DNA from: Gammaproteobacteria bacterium
Lineage (GTDB): Bacteria > Pseudomonadota > Gammaproteobacteria > UBA6002
Reading direction: 5' to 3'
DNA length: 64,000 bases
NCBI GenBank assembly: GCA_013697705.1
Contig: JACCWJ010000049.1
Coordinates: forward strand, 1-64,000
The position numbers and the translations under genes were made by a program. The notes beneath the pieces were generated by a model. That model was not told the DNA's origin. It saw only the letters and a list, made by a program, of their open reading frames with translations, and searched no databases. This document shows, piece by piece, positions 21,261-31,483 of this stretch; positions within the stretch are counted from its first letter, which is position 1; every line of letters starts with the position of its first letter.

Positions 21261-22207
21261 TAGCGTCCAAATGACATTAACCGTTCATACCTTTCATGTA
21301 GCAGCCTATCCGTGGATTTGCGGTTAAGTTCTGTCAAGTTTTCAGTAATCGCCTGTTTAATATTAGACGCCATCAAATCGATATTTCGATGTGCCCCGCC
21401 TAACGGCTCAGGAATAATCCGATCAATTAACCCCAGCTTTATAATTCGATCGGCGGTTACACCCATCGCATCAGCAGCATCTGACGTTTTATCGGCGCTC
21501 TTCCATAATATAGAGGCACAGCCTTCTGGAGAGATGACTGAATAAACACCATACTGCAACATCATGACCCTATCACCTACACCAATAGCAAGTGCGCCTC
21601 CCGAGCCTCCTTCCCCAATAACCACAGTGATGATCGGAGTTCGTAGCATCGACATTTCAAATAAATTCCGAGCAATAGCCTCACTTTGATTGCGTTCCTC
21701 GGCTCCAATACCCGGATACGCACCGGGTGTATCAATAAAGGTAATGATAGGAAGTTTAAAACGTTCCGCCATTTCCATGAGTCTCAGGGCTTTGCGATAA
21801 TCCTCAGGCCGTGGCATTCCAAAATTACGTTCGACTTTTTCTTTGGTCGTTCTACCTTTTTGATGACCAATAATCATTACCGGATTACCGTCTAGTCGCG
21901 CCGTACCGCCAATAATAGCGGGCGAGGCCGAAAAATGTCTGTCTCCATGCAACTCATCAAAGTCAGTAAATATCCGTGCGATATAATCATTGGTGTATGG
22001 CCGTAGGGGATGCCGAGCCATCTGTACTGTTTGTGTGGCGCTCAATGAGGAAAAAATAGAGCGGGTAAGCTCCTTGCTTTTACTCTCCAAACGAGTAATT
22101 TCTTCAATGATGTTTAATTCAGTATCTGTTCCAACACGTCGCAATTCTTCTATTTTAGCTTCTAGCTCTGCAATCGGTCTTTCGAATTCGAGAAAATTAA
22201 GGTTCAT
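21260..22207 (-). CDS. accA: Acetyl-CoA carboxylase carboxyltransferase subunit alpha
   Basis: AccA with AccD transfers carboxyl from biotin to acetyl-CoA in fatty acid synthesis. The 315 residues start [20 protein letters not shown], seen as FLEFERPI, and carry the crotonase-fold segments [31 protein letters not shown] and [15 protein letters not shown]. It is coupled to tilS. Confidence 0.98.
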   Translation of the reverse strand: MNLNFLEFERPIAELEAKIEELRRVGTDTELNIIEEITRLESKSKELTRSIFSSLSATQTVQMARHPLRPYTNDYIARIFTDFDELHGDRHFSASPAIIGGTARLDGNPVMIIGHQKGRTTKEKVERNFGMPRPEDYRKALRLMEMAERFKLPIITFIDTPGAYPGIGAEERNQSEAIARNLFEMSMLRTPIITVVIGEGGSGGALAIGVGDRVMMLQYGVYSVISPEGCASILWKSADKTSDAADAMGVTADRIIKLGLIDRIIPEPLGGAHRNIDLMASNIKQAITENLTELNRKSTDRLLHERYERLMSFGR

Positions 22208-22386
22208 TACTCTGGTCCTTTATCTCTGATTACTGATCCCCTTGGGGTAGTTATGTAGTATTGCACTTTACATCCATTATTAACCCTTATGCAAGATCGT
22301 AAATTTAATTCACCTCTTGATTTGAAGTATTCGCCTATTGACAAGTCTGATATAGTTTATTTTTGTCAAAATATATGGAAAGGGAA

Positions 22387-23145
22387 ATGTCTCTAATAAC
22401 ATTTAAAGTAGTGGCAGGTATAGTAATCTTTATTGTATCAATGTTGGCTGGGCTCTTGCCAATGCATATGGGACATTTCCATGAAGGCTCACGTCATCTT
22501 ACTGACTCTATTACCAATGGAATTTTTTTAGGCGCTGCTATCTTTCATATGATTCCCGATTCCCAAGCAGGTTTTGCTGCACTAGGCATGATAAATTATC
22601 CTTATGCTATTCTATTGTGTCTTGCTGGCTTTATATTTCTGCAACTCATTAAGTATTTGACGCTGTATTTTAATAAAGCAGGGGATAGTTCAAAACTGAA
22701 TGGCACCATGATTCTGATTGTGCTTTGCATTCACTCTATAATAGAAGGTGCCACCTTAGGCATCAACACAACTGTCGCCAATGCTTTTGTTATTTTTATT
22801 GCCATTATTGCGCACAAAAGTTGTGATAGTTTTGCGCTGGCGAGCACTCTAAAACGCTACATGATCTTGCCTAATTACAATGTGTTGATTGTAGCAATCT
22901 ATGCCTTAATGACCCCCTTTGGAATTGCTATTGCTTCCACCATTATCGGCGCGCTGGAAAATAATACGGGAATCCTGGTTGAGTCTTCTTTGAATGCGTT
23001 AGCAGCGGGCACCTTTATTTATATTGGCGCCCTGGATGCATTAATTCAGCAGTTTAAGGTAAGAAGATTAAAACAAAATGTGGAAGATTTTTCTGCGTTG
23101 GTGCTGGGGATGGGTTTTATGGGATTCTTAGCTATCTGGATATAA
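22387..23145 (+). CDS. ZIP-family metal transporter
   Basis: This protein has about eight membrane helices in about 252 residues. The ZIP signature is visible as HSIIEGATLGI in helix 4 and HKSCDSFAL in helix 5, with metal-ligand His and Glu residues. A histidine-containing HMGHFHEGSRH loop follows helix 1. It probably imports a divalent metal such as zinc or iron. ATG 22387 is preferred because AAGGGA is five bases upstream; an ATG at 22375 is also in frame. It is a single gene, divergent from accA and convergent with mdh. Confidence 0.85.
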   Translation: MSLITFKVVAGIVIFIVSMLAGLLPMHMGHFHEGSRHLTDSITNGIFLGAAIFHMIPDSQAGFAALGMINYPYAILLCLAGFIFLQLIKYLTLYFNKAGDSSKLNGTMILIVLCIHSIIEGATLGINTTVANAFVIFIAIIAHKSCDSFALASTLKRYMILPNYNVLIVAIYALMTPFGIAIASTIIGALENNTGILVESSLNALAAGTFIYIGALDALIQQFKVRRLKQNVEDFSALVLGMGFMGFLAIWI

Positions 23146-23152
23146 AAGGAGT

Positions 23153-23170
23153 GGGGAGTGATGCCTCCCC
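23153..23170. terminator. Hairpin between the convergent ZIP gene and mdh
   Basis: GGGGAG and CTCCCC flank a six-base loop in the 40-base gap between converging stops. No strong T-run is present, so it is a weak candidate. Confidence 0.4.
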
Positions 23171-23185
23171 CCATCAAGCCTGAGA

Positions 23186-24184
23186 TTAAGCCTCCTCAAT
23201 CAAACCGAGTTCTTTAACAGCATCACGCTCATGACGTAATTCATCTAAGGTCATCATAAGTTTTTTCTGCGCGAATGCGTTGTGTTCTACTCCTGTTACA
23301 ACAACTAGTTCGCCATTTTCTGTGCGGCAGGGGAAAGAAAAGATTAATCCTTCATCGATACCGTATTGGCCTTGAGAGCAGACACATATGGAATAAGTCT
23401 CTAATCCAACTGTATCGAAAATTAGATTATAAACGCTATCAATAATCCCATTTGCGGCGGATGCAGCCGAAGATGAGCCTCTTGCCTTAATAATTTCAGC
23501 GCCACGCTTTTGAATGATTTCAATGAATTCTTTTTGAAGCCAACTTTCGTTTTTGATCACATCCACTACAGGCTTATCATCTATTGTTGCATTATAAAAG
23601 TCAGGATATTGCGTGGAGGAATGGTTACCCCAGATGTTCATATTTTTAACTTCTGTGACCGGCACTGCGGCTTTTAGGGCAAGCTGCGCACGAGCACGAT
23701 TTTCATCTAACATCGTCATTGCATAAAAACGATCTTTAGAGATATCGGGAGCATTATTCATGGCGATGAGACAATTTGTATTACAGGGATTTCCTACAAC
23801 GAGCACTCTTACATCGTCTGCAGCATGGTCATTGATTGCCCGACCTTGCGCAGTAAAAATAGCGCCATTAATTTTCAATAGATCTGAGCGTTCCATTCCT
23901 TCCTTACGGGGAACGGCGCCCACTAGAATTGCCCAGTTAACATCACGCATACCCGTATTGATATCAGAGGTACAGACAACATTGCGCAGAAGAGGAAATG
24001 CACAATCCTCAAGTTCCATTACTACGCCTCTTAATGCTGGCAGCGCAGCTTCAAGTTCAATCAGATGCAAATCAACTTCAGTATCCTTGCCAAACATATC
24101 ACCATTGGCGATACGAAAGACCAAGGAATAACAAATATGTCCAGCTGCTCCAGTTATCGCTACTTTAACGCGTTTTTTTGTCAT
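23186..24184 (-). CDS. mdh: Malate dehydrogenase
   Basis: This NAD-dependent enzyme interconverts malate and oxaloacetate. The 332 residues show the nucleotide-binding [10 protein letters not shown], the Arg-bearing [15 protein letters not shown] loop, the GNPCNTNC segment and the catalytic His in [13 protein letters not shown]. This is the longer cytosolic-type MDH also found in Coxiella and Legionella, not the E. coli type. Its start directly adjoins the stop of cysQ on the same strand, reading mdh downstream-to-upstream as nudE-cysQ-mdh would not; the transcript order here is nudE, cysQ, mdh. Confidence 0.97.
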   Translation of the reverse strand: MTKKRVKVAITGAAGHICYSLVFRIANGDMFGKDTEVDLHLIELEAALPALRGVVMELEDCAFPLLRNVVCTSDINTGMRDVNWAILVGAVPRKEGMERSDLLKINGAIFTAQGRAINDHAADDVRVLVVGNPCNTNCLIAMNNAPDISKDRFYAMTMLDENRARAQLALKAAVPVTEVKNMNIWGNHSSTQYPDFYNATIDDKPVVDVIKNESWLQKEFIEIIQKRGAEIIKARGSSSAASAANGIIDSVYNLIFDTVGLETYSICVCSQGQYGIDEGLIFSFPCRTENGELVVVTGVEHNAFAQKKLMMTLDELRHERDAVKELGLIEEA

Positions 24185-25015
24185 TTAATTAATCTCCTTA
24201 AACATGGGCATCAATTTCAGTAAGGGCAACAATTGCTTAGAATCTCCAACAGCAATAAAGGGGGGATTGAGCAAATGCGATCGGGTATTATACCGTAAAG
24301 CTTCCCAGTTTAAATCTAAAACTACTCCGCTTGCTTGTTCCACAATACATTGCCCTGCCCCTGTATCCCATTCATGAATGCGCGCTTTCCGAAGATAAAT
24401 ATCCCCGAGACCCTCAGCAATCATACAGAATTTGAGAGAGCTGCTTCTGTAAGTTAATTTAAGATTTCCTTGAGCAAGTAATAACCCCTGTAATTCTTCA
24501 TGTAGCTCTCTTCGCGTGGCCACTAAAACAATTTCATCTCCTGGGTGCCATTCCCGTATGGAAAGTGCAATAGCTTCTCCTTCGCCTTCCGCTTTAAAAG
24601 AGCCGAGACCTTTTGCAGCGAAATAAAGTAGATTTTTCAGAGGCACAAAGATGACCCCGAGAACCGGTACTGAATTTTCAATTAAAGCAATATTGACAGT
24701 GAATTGGCCACTACGTTCAATAAATTCGCGCGTACCATCCAGAGGGTCAACCAGCCAATATTGAGACCAGGTTTTTCTAATATCGAAGGAAAAATCCGGG
24801 TCTTCTTCTGAGAGCAGCGGCACCTCAGGCGTTAGCAGTGATAGATTTTTTAAAATAATATCATGCGCCCGTAAGTCAGCTAATGTGACGGGAGAATTAT
24901 CTTGCTTGGTGCGAATATCCAGTGGCGATTGTGCGTTATAAATATCGAGAAGCTCCTGCCCTGCCATTTTAGCAATACGAATGACCTCTCCTACCAAACG
25001 TTCATCTATTTTCAT
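24185..25015 (-). CDS. cysQ: 3'(2'),5'-bisphosphate nucleotidase CysQ
   Basis: CysQ removes the 3'-phosphate from PAP and PAPS, recycling by-products of sulfate activation or of acyl-carrier transfer. The inositol-monophosphatase-fold metal motifs are seen: LLSEEDPDF, WLVDPLDGTREFIER and IHEWDTGAGQCIVEQASG. The 276-residue length is normal. It overlaps nudE by 14 bases and abuts mdh, so nudE-cysQ-mdh are probably cotranscribed. Confidence 0.94.
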   Translation of the reverse strand: MKIDERLVGEVIRIAKMAGQELLDIYNAQSPLDIRTKQDNSPVTLADLRAHDIILKNLSLLTPEVPLLSEEDPDFSFDIRKTWSQYWLVDPLDGTREFIERSGQFTVNIALIENSVPVLGVIFVPLKNLLYFAAKGLGSFKAEGEGEAIALSIREWHPGDEIVLVATRRELHEELQGLLLAQGNLKLTYRSSSLKFCMIAEGLGDIYLRKARIHEWDTGAGQCIVEQASGVVLDLNWEALRYNTRSHLLNPPFIAVGDSKQLLPLLKLMPMFKEIN

Positions 25016-25568
25016 GAGTATTACTCTTGCTCAAAAGCTCCCTCACCATAAAAAGAGCGGCTATGCTGCGAGCTTCATGAAAGTCTGATCGTTCCAGCAA
25101 CAAATCTAAGTCTTTTAATTTCCAAGGCACAACTTCAATAGTTTCTGGTTCATCGCCTTCCAGTCGCTGTTGAAACAAGTCCATTGCTAACACTACCTTC
25201 ATTGTGCGTGTGGTATAAGCGGGCGCTGAAGATAAGGATTTCATAAATTGTAAGCTTCTTGCTCCATAACCGGTTTCTTCCATCAGTTCACGATTAGCCG
25301 CTGTGAGAATATCTTCATCACGATTTACTATCCCTTTTGGCAGACCCAGGTAATAATCTTCGAGTCCAACTCCATACTCTCTTATCAATAAAATTGTTTC
25401 TGAATCTAAAACAGGGATAATCATTACGGCTTCATGCGCACGTCCTTTTAATCGTTCAAAATGACGCTCCTCACCATTAGAAAATCGCAGGTGAACACCT
25501 TCTACCTGAAAAATTTCAGTGGTCGCTAATATTTTCGTTGCTAAGATGGTGGGCTTTTCAGTGGACAT
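25002..25568 (-). CDS. nudE: ADP compounds hydrolase NudE (Nudix)
   Basis: NudE cleaves ADP-ribose, NADH, Ap3A and similar ADP compounds. The Nudix box is visible as GIVNRDED, then REL and EETGYGA near residue 95. The ATG at 25568 has AGGAAAG upstream; the frame is open to 25619 but that would run into the hemW promoter region. The protein has 188 residues. Pairing with cysQ is common in gammaproteobacteria. It is divergent from hemW. Confidence 0.92.
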   Translation of the reverse strand: MSTEKPTILATKILATTEIFQVEGVHLRFSNGEERHFERLKGRAHEAVMIIPVLDSETILLIREYGVGLEDYYLGLPKGIVNRDEDILTAANRELMEETGYGARSLQFMKSLSSAPAYTTRTMKVVLAMDLFQQRLEGDEPETIEVVPWKLKDLDLLLERSDFHEARSIAALFMVRELLSKSNTHENR

Positions 25569-25653
25569 AGCTTTCCTGCTGTAAAATTTTGCAAAAATGA
25601 GTTTAAAGCAGTATAACACAGTTATCTTTGATTAAAGTTAGCCTTGATAGCCG

Positions 25654-26802
25654 ATGACAATTCCTCTAAGTCTATATATTCATATTCCGTGGTGCATAAA
25701 AAAATGTCCGTATTGCGATTTTAATTCTCATCAGGCAGGCAGCGACCTTCCTGAAATGCAATATATCGAATGCTTGATTAACGATCTCGAACAAGAATTA
25801 CCGAGCATATGGGGACGCAACATTCAGACCATTTTTATAGGGGGTGGCACGCCTAGTTTATTTTCCCCCGATGCATTGGATTATCTTTTCCAACAAATAC
25901 ATGCCCGGATCCCCTATTCCCCGCATATAGAAATTACTATGGAAGCCAACCCTGGAACGGTGGAACAACATAAATTCCAAGAATTTCGAAAGATGGGCAT
26001 TAATCGATTGTCGTTAGGCATACAAAGTTTTCAAGATGAGAAATTGCAACGCTTGGGTCGCATTCACACGGGTACTGAAGCCCATAACGCAATCAACACC
26101 GCCAAAGAAGCAGGTTTTGACAATTTCAATCTCGATATCATGTTTGGGTTACCGGGACAATCACTTGAAGATGCATTACATGATGTAAAAAATGCATTAA
26201 CACATCAACCCACTCATTTTTCCTGGTATCAACTCACTATTGAACCTAATACTCATTATTTTCAATTTCCTCCTAAGCTACCCGATGACGATTACATTTG
26301 GGAGATGCAGGAACAAGGACAAGCGCTACTCAATGCTGCAGGCTTACATCAGTATGAAATTTCTGCTTATAGCCCTGACCATTTACAATGCCAACACAAT
26401 CGTAATTACTGGTTGTTTGGAGATTATTTGGGAATAGGCGCTGGAGCACACAGCAAAATTACTGACTCTGCATTGGGGGTAGTAAAACGTAAATGGAAGA
26501 TTAAGCATCCAAAGCAATACCTTGCAGCGAAAGAATTTACTGCCGGCGAAAAAATTGTTTCCTCTTCTGAATTACCGCTGGACTTCATGCTAAATGCCTT
26601 ACGTTTGCATGAACCTATTGCTTGTGCTTTATTTGAAGAACGTACATTACTCGCCGTTGATAGCATACAACAACAATTGCACGCTGCTGAAAAATTGGGA
26701 TTAATTACCTGTGGTGTAGACTATTTCAGCACGACCTCTCAAGGTAAACTTTTCCTCAACGATCTGCTGCAAATTTTTAGTAGCCCTGATGCAACGAAGT
26801 GA
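25654..26802 (+). CDS. hemW: Radical SAM haem chaperone HemW
   Basis: HemW is a radical-SAM protein related to HemN that binds haem and delivers it to respiratory proteins. It has 382 residues. The 4Fe-4S motif is CIKKCPYCDF (C-x3-C-x2-C), and the HNxxYW haem-binding motif appears as HNRNYW. HemN's extra N-terminal cysteine region is absent, which separates it from coproporphyrinogen oxidase. Confidence 0.93.
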   Translation: MTIPLSLYIHIPWCIKKCPYCDFNSHQAGSDLPEMQYIECLINDLEQELPSIWGRNIQTIFIGGGTPSLFSPDALDYLFQQIHARIPYSPHIEITMEANPGTVEQHKFQEFRKMGINRLSLGIQSFQDEKLQRLGRIHTGTEAHNAINTAKEAGFDNFNLDIMFGLPGQSLEDALHDVKNALTHQPTHFSWYQLTIEPNTHYFQFPPKLPDDDYIWEMQEQGQALLNAAGLHQYEISAYSPDHLQCQHNRNYWLFGDYLGIGAGAHSKITDSALGVVKRKWKIKHPKQYLAAKEFTAGEKIVSSSELPLDFMLNALRLHEPIACALFEERTLLAVDSIQQQLHAAEKLGLITCGVDYFSTTSQGKLFLNDLLQIFSSPDATK

Positions 26803-26831
26803 AATTGGGGTTTACCCCAAAACGTTGCATC
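26788..26831. terminator. Nested palindrome between hemW and the convergent gene
   Basis: GATGCAACG (26788-26796) pairs with CGTTGCATC (26823-26831), and inside it TTGGGG pairs with CCCCAA. It overlaps the hemW stop codon and probably ends transcription from both sides. Confidence 0.6.
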
Positions 26832-26854
26832 AAGGCTATACAAATCACTGAAGC

Positions 26855-27409
26855 TTAGGGCTGACCTGGCGCTCCCGGCGTCACCGTTGGAGTGACTCCC
26901 AATCCTGGTGTAATGGTCGGTGTAATAACAGGATTATTTACATTGTGCGTAGGCACACCTAATGAATTAGGAGAAGGCTGAGGTGTTTGGTTTTCATATT
27001 TATCTTCAAACGCTTGCGATTGCCTATCTAACTCTTGAAAGACAGATTGAGCAATTTCAGGCGGATAACCCTGGGCCTGCGCTTGTCGAGTTACTTGAGT
27101 GATAATATTGGGGTTCTGCTGAACATTATTTGGAACAATAGCACTATTTTTTAGCGCCGCCCCGCGCTTAACGAAAGCGAGTCTTCTTGCAATAAGGTCG
27201 GCAATTTGGCTATCAATCAACCGAATGTTTTGTTGAACACAACTCATATCTTTACAAGATCTATTCGCGATTAACTCATAGCCTTGCATAGCTGTGCCAT
27301 TTACATAGGGATTTCCGGGAACAGACCCATATAACGTTCCAGGAAGAACGGTGGCATGCGCACAAACCACTATCAGTAAACCTATTAAGAGCAAAAGTCC
27401 TTTTTTCAT
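26855..27409 (-). CDS. Secreted protein with a chorismate-mutase-like helical domain
   Basis: The 184-residue protein has a Sec signal peptide cleaved near CAHA. Residues of about 55-140 resemble the AroQ/PchB fold: a first helix with IDSQIADLIARRLAFVKRGA followed by K, and later GYPPEIAQSVFQELDRQSQAFE. The positions matching E. coli AroQ Arg28 and Lys39 seem kept, but those matching Arg11 and Arg51 look replaced by Gln, so activity is doubtful. Two cysteines (CKDMSC) precede the domain and a Pro/Thr/Gly-rich tail follows it. It is ten bases upstream of no other gene on its strand but follows trmB closely (9 bases), so it may share that transcript. Confidence 0.55.
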   Translation of the reverse strand: MKKGLLLLIGLLIVVCAHATVLPGTLYGSVPGNPYVNGTAMQGYELIANRSCKDMSCVQQNIRLIDSQIADLIARRLAFVKRGAALKNSAIVPNNVQQNPNIITQVTRQAQAQGYPPEIAQSVFQELDRQSQAFEDKYENQTPQPSPNSLGVPTHNVNNPVITPTITPGLGVTPTVTPGAPGQP

Positions 27410-27418
27410 ACTATCTCC

Positions 27419-28096
27419 TTATATTGTCTTCCTATAAATCAAATCGGTAATCGTGTGGCCGAGTCTCTCCCCTTTTTGTTCAAATTTTGTTTTAGGGCGA
27501 ATTAAGTTAAGAGAAATACCCGCTGTATTGATTATACCGAATCCTTGATGTTTGGACATAACATCCCGCATGTGGTCTGCGTAACTCATTACATCTGTAG
27601 CAAGATGGAAATACCCGCTAGCCTCTAATTTTCTCTGCACTAAATCAACAAAGGGGGTTTGGACGATGCGTCGTTTCTGCTGACGCCGTTTGGGCCACGG
27701 GTCCGGGAAAAATAACAGAATAGCCGCTAGGCTATGATCCGCGATATGTTGGTTCAACCATTCTTTAGCATCGCCACAAATTACCTTTAGATTAGACAAT
27801 TGTTTTTCTTGAATGGAGAACAATAAGGCGCCTATCCCGGGCTTATGGACTTCTATCCCTAGAAAGTTTATTTCCGGATTTTTCTCAGCTAGCTCCACAA
27901 GTGATCCCCCCATGCCAAATCCTATCTCGAGTATAGTGGGGGCGGACCTTTGGTAAAGCTCCTCAAAATTTAGCATATTGAGGGGTGGCTCAATTCCAAA
28001 TAAAGGCCAGAACTGCTCATGGCTTAGTCTTTGGCTTAAGGTCATTCTGGATCGAAGGACGAAACTTTTTATTTCACGCTTTAAGTTTGTATTCAT
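27419..28096 (-). CDS. trmB: tRNA (guanine-N7)-methyltransferase
   Basis: TrmB makes m7G46 in tRNA using S-adenosylmethionine. The SAM site is ILEIGFGMGGSL, and the catalytic FFPDPWPKRRQQKRR segment is diagnostic. The 225-residue length is normal. The gene is close to mutY-yggX, as it is in E. coli, though on the other strand. Confidence 0.96.
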   Translation of the reverse strand: MNTNLKREIKSFVLRSRMTLSQRLSHEQFWPLFGIEPPLNMLNFEELYQRSAPTILEIGFGMGGSLVELAEKNPEINFLGIEVHKPGIGALLFSIQEKQLSNLKVICGDAKEWLNQHIADHSLAAILLFFPDPWPKRRQQKRRIVQTPFVDLVQRKLEASGYFHLATDVMSYADHMRDVMSKHQGFGIINTAGISLNLIRPKTKFEQKGERLGHTITDLIYRKTI

Positions 28097-28227
28097 TAAA
28101 ATCTACCAATTTTTGCACCTGCACTGGATTCTCTGCTGATGATTAGGTAGGATACCTAATTCAACAAATAAAATTCAATCACGAATTTAGCCAAATAACA
28201 GCTTCCTCTCAAATCAAAAGGTTTGCC

Positions 28228-30339
28228 ATGAAAAAGACACTTAAAATTGCTGGTATTTCATTATTAATTTTAATTACCCTCTTTGCGGGCTCCGCTTTTG
28301 TAGTCAGTCGATATGTTGATCCTAATAAATTCAAAGGCAGAATTAGCCAATATGTATTTGCTAAAACCGGTCAAGTGCTGGTGATTAACGGTAGTATGCA
28401 CTGGTCTTTATTTCCCTGGGTGGGAGTTAAAGCGACTGATTTAACTTATTATAATGCCCCCTCTTTCAGTCCAAAAGCGTTGATTTCGGCCAAAGAAATG
28501 GACATCAAAATCAAACTTATCCCACTGACGCATGGCCAAATTGAAATAGGTAATATTACCCTGAACAATGCGGTACTTAATCTAATTAAAAATAAATCGG
28601 GCAAATTTAATTGGCAAACTATTGCAGAAGAAGATAGCAAATCCCCCGACACTAAAAACAAATCCAGCTCAATTTCTAAATTTTCGGTTGCCAGTTTAAG
28701 TATTAAAAATGGCAAACTAAATTGGTATGATCAGCAAAAAAATTCTCATACTGGTATTGATTCGTTAAATATAAATAGTAAACACATTCAACTCGGTCAG
28801 TCCTTTCCCTTATCATTAGATTTTGACTTAGTGGATGATAACTCAGTCAAAAAGGTCTCTATTGAAGCTAGCGCCGACGTTACATTATCTCCAGATACCC
28901 AACAATATTCCTTACAAAATTTAAAGTTCAACAGTCAATACCCTACTTCATCAAACACAGTAGCTCTGAAAGCCGACGGCAATGTAGAGGCTGACATTCG
29001 GAAACAAACATTATTATCTCACCTAAATTTTGTGATCAATAATGTTAATGGTCAAATTAATTTGAAAGGTACTGAGATTTCAAAATTAGCACAGTATGAG
29101 GGAACGTTGACCGTCGATGATTTCAATTTGAAAAAATTACTTGATGAGCTGGGCAGTCCATTAGTCACCAAAAATAGTGACGCATTAAAGTCCGTTTCTT
29201 TATTAAGCAAAATTAACATCGATAACGGAAATGTATCGCTTAAACAACTTCACGCCAAGATTGATAAAACAGATATTTTTGGCAATTTATTACTGACAAC
29301 CAAAAATAAAAATATTAATTTCAATTTAACGGCGAATCAGATCAACGTTGATGATTATCTTTCAGGAGAGACTAGCAATAAAAAAGAAACCACCCCTTCG
29401 CAACCTGAATCAAAAAATTCCACGCCTTCTCCTTGGAAAGTGAATGGCCGTATCAATGTGGCGAGCGTCAATGTAGACAAACTCAAGTTGTCGAATCTCA
29501 TAGCGAATTTGGACATGCAAAAAAATGTTATTCGCATTGCCCCGCTTAGCGCTAATCTTTATAAAGGCCAACTAGACGGCTCCGTGGTCATTAATAAGCA
29601 GCAACAAAGTAAAACTGCTATCTATATCAAACAATCGCTTAAAAATATTAACATTAATGAAATGCTCCGCGAGTTTTCTGATTCTGATAAACTCAGCGGC
29701 ACAACTTCGCTATCTACTGATCTGACTTCCGTCACCGATAGCAACACAAGTTTTCTAGCCGCCTTGAATGGTAAAATGCAGCTGACATTAACCAATGGTT
29801 CACTGCGTGGTGTAGACGTTATCTATCAATTGAGTAGAGCCCATGCATTTATCAAACATTTATCTTCGCCGGGAATTACTGATTCAAAAGAAACGCAATT
29901 CTCTTCGCTGAGCGCGAACGCCTTAGTTACCAATGGCGTTATTAATACCGATGATTTAACCATCACGTCGGAATTTTTAAAAGTAAATGGTAAAGGCACA
30001 ACTAACTTAGTAAATAAAGATATTCATTATCGACTTAATGCGACAGCACAGCCTAAGCTAGCTAATGAAAATAAAGATATCGGCAAGGAAGTGACGACTT
30101 ATCAAGTACCCATAAAAATATCTGGTAAGCTGACTAAACCCAGCGTTAATTTAGATTTTGCAGAACTGGCTAAAACTTTGTACGCGAAGCAAATTGAAAA
30201 AACAGTTTCAAAAAATATTAATCAGCTTAAGGGTAACCTGCAGGAGCAAGTCCAAGATAAAATTAAAACGCTGGTACCCGCATCGTTGTTCAATAAAATT
30301 ATTAAATCTGATGATGCTCCTGCCGCACCAAAAGAATAA
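28228..30339 (+). CDS. AsmA-family protein
   Basis: This 703-residue protein starts with a single membrane helix (about residues 5-27), and then the AsmA opening RYVDPNKFKGRISQYVFAKTGQVLVINGSM, here YVDPNKFK and GQVLVINGSM. A long beta-rich body follows, with the LNGKMQLTLTNGSLRGVDVI segment near residue 520 that marks the AsmA C-terminal domain. AsmA proteins are placed at the inner membrane facing the periplasm and are linked to outer-membrane lipid homeostasis. AAGG lies before the ATG. It precedes mutY by 8 bases, suggesting cotranscription. Confidence 0.88.
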   Translation: MKKTLKIAGISLLILITLFAGSAFVVSRYVDPNKFKGRISQYVFAKTGQVLVINGSMHWSLFPWVGVKATDLTYYNAPSFSPKALISAKEMDIKIKLIPLTHGQIEIGNITLNNAVLNLIKNKSGKFNWQTIAEEDSKSPDTKNKSSSISKFSVASLSIKNGKLNWYDQQKNSHTGIDSLNINSKHIQLGQSFPLSLDFDLVDDNSVKKVSIEASADVTLSPDTQQYSLQNLKFNSQYPTSSNTVALKADGNVEADIRKQTLLSHLNFVINNVNGQINLKGTEISKLAQYEGTLTVDDFNLKKLLDELGSPLVTKNSDALKSVSLLSKINIDNGNVSLKQLHAKIDKTDIFGNLLLTTKNKNINFNLTANQINVDDYLSGETSNKKETTPSQPESKNSTPSPWKVNGRINVASVNVDKLKLSNLIANLDMQKNVIRIAPLSANLYKGQLDGSVVINKQQQSKTAIYIKQSLKNININEMLREFSDSDKLSGTTSLSTDLTSVTDSNTSFLAALNGKMQLTLTNGSLRGVDVIYQLSRAHAFIKHLSSPGITDSKETQFSSLSANALVTNGVINTDDLTITSEFLKVNGKGTTNLVNKDIHYRLNATAQPKLANENKDIGKEVTTYQVPIKISGKLTKPSVNLDFAELAKTLYAKQIEKTVSKNINQLKGNLQEQVQDKIKTLVPASLFNKIIKSDDAPAAPKE

Positions 30340-30347
30340 ATAACGTC

Positions 30348-31394
30348 ATGTCAGACTTTGCAAAGGGACTGCTCAATTGGTTTGATGGCTTTGGTCGCAA
30401 AAATCTGCCGTGGCAAAAAAATATTACGCCTTATCGAGTGTGGATTTCAGAAATCATGTTGCAACAAACACAAGTTGCAACGGTGATTCCTTATTTCGAG
30501 AAATTTATTGCTCATTTTCCTGATATTCAAACTTTAGCGAAATCAGAGCTAGATACCGTGCTTCATTTTTGGACTGGTCTTGGCTATTACGCTCGCGCTC
30601 GCAATATCTATAAAAGTGCAAATATCATTGTCGACCATTTTGCTGCCGAGTTTCCGAGCGATTTGGATACTTTAATATCCTTGCCGGGTATCGGCCGATC
30701 CACAGCCGGAGCCATACTTTCGATTGCGTTCCAAAAGGCTACTCCCATCCTTGATGGCAACGTCAAACGTGTACTGACCCGCTTACACGCGATTTCTGGC
30801 TATCCTGGGGAAAAGTCGGTTGAGGATAAATTATGGAAATTAGCGAGTGGCTATACCCCTGAAAAACGCTGCGCGGATTTCACTCAAGCTATTATGGATT
30901 TAGGGGCAACAATTTGTACCCGTGCACAACCTAATTGCAATGCATGCCCCCTCCAATTCGATTGTCTCTCATATCAAGAAGGTAGCATCTCTCTTTACCC
31001 CCAACCAAAAGCAAAAACCAAACTGCCCGTCAAAAATACGCAATTTTTAATCTTGTGGAACGAAAAAGGCCAACTTCTACTGGAAAAAAGGCCTCCAATG
31101 GGCATCTGGGGAGGATTATGGGGTTTTCCAGATTACCCCCAATCTGATTTTGCAGAGCACTGCAGGTTGAAATATGGCGCTGAAGTCATCACTTATTCTA
31201 CGGGCCAACTATTCAGGCACACCTTTAGCCATTATCATCTCGATATCACCCCTGTGTTTATAGATATTGCGCATCATCGCAAAGATGTGATGGAAGGCGA
31301 TTTGATATGGTGTCTTGCAAACGAGATTCCCCAAGTGGGATTGGCCGCTCCCGTTAAAAAACTATTGTTGGAATTCGCAAAAACAACATACTAA
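30348..31394 (+). CDS. mutY: A/G-specific adenine glycosylase MutY
   Basis: MutY removes adenine mispaired with 8-oxoguanine. The catalytic Glu is in SEIMLQQTQV, the helix-hairpin-helix is LPGIGRSTAGAI, and the catalytic Asp is in ILDGNVKRV. The 4Fe-4S ligands are C-x6-C-x2-C-x5-C in CTRAQPNCNACPLQFDC. A C-terminal Nudix-like 8-oxoG recognition domain follows (about residues 230-348). yggX follows, as in E. coli. Confidence 0.97.
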   Translation: MSDFAKGLLNWFDGFGRKNLPWQKNITPYRVWISEIMLQQTQVATVIPYFEKFIAHFPDIQTLAKSELDTVLHFWTGLGYYARARNIYKSANIIVDHFAAEFPSDLDTLISLPGIGRSTAGAILSIAFQKATPILDGNVKRVLTRLHAISGYPGEKSVEDKLWKLASGYTPEKRCADFTQAIMDLGATICTRAQPNCNACPLQFDCLSYQEGSISLYPQPKAKTKLPVKNTQFLILWNEKGQLLLEKRPPMGIWGGLWGFPDYPQSDFAEHCRLKYGAEVITYSTGQLFRHTFSHYHLDITPVFIDIAHHRKDVMEGDLIWCLANEIPQVGLAAPVKKLLLEFAKTTY

Positions 31395-31483
31395 TGAATG
31401 AATTTTCAAGAAAATTGATTATAATGTCCCACTTAAAAAATAAATTTTGTTATTTTGAATTGATTAGCATATAAGGGTCCATC

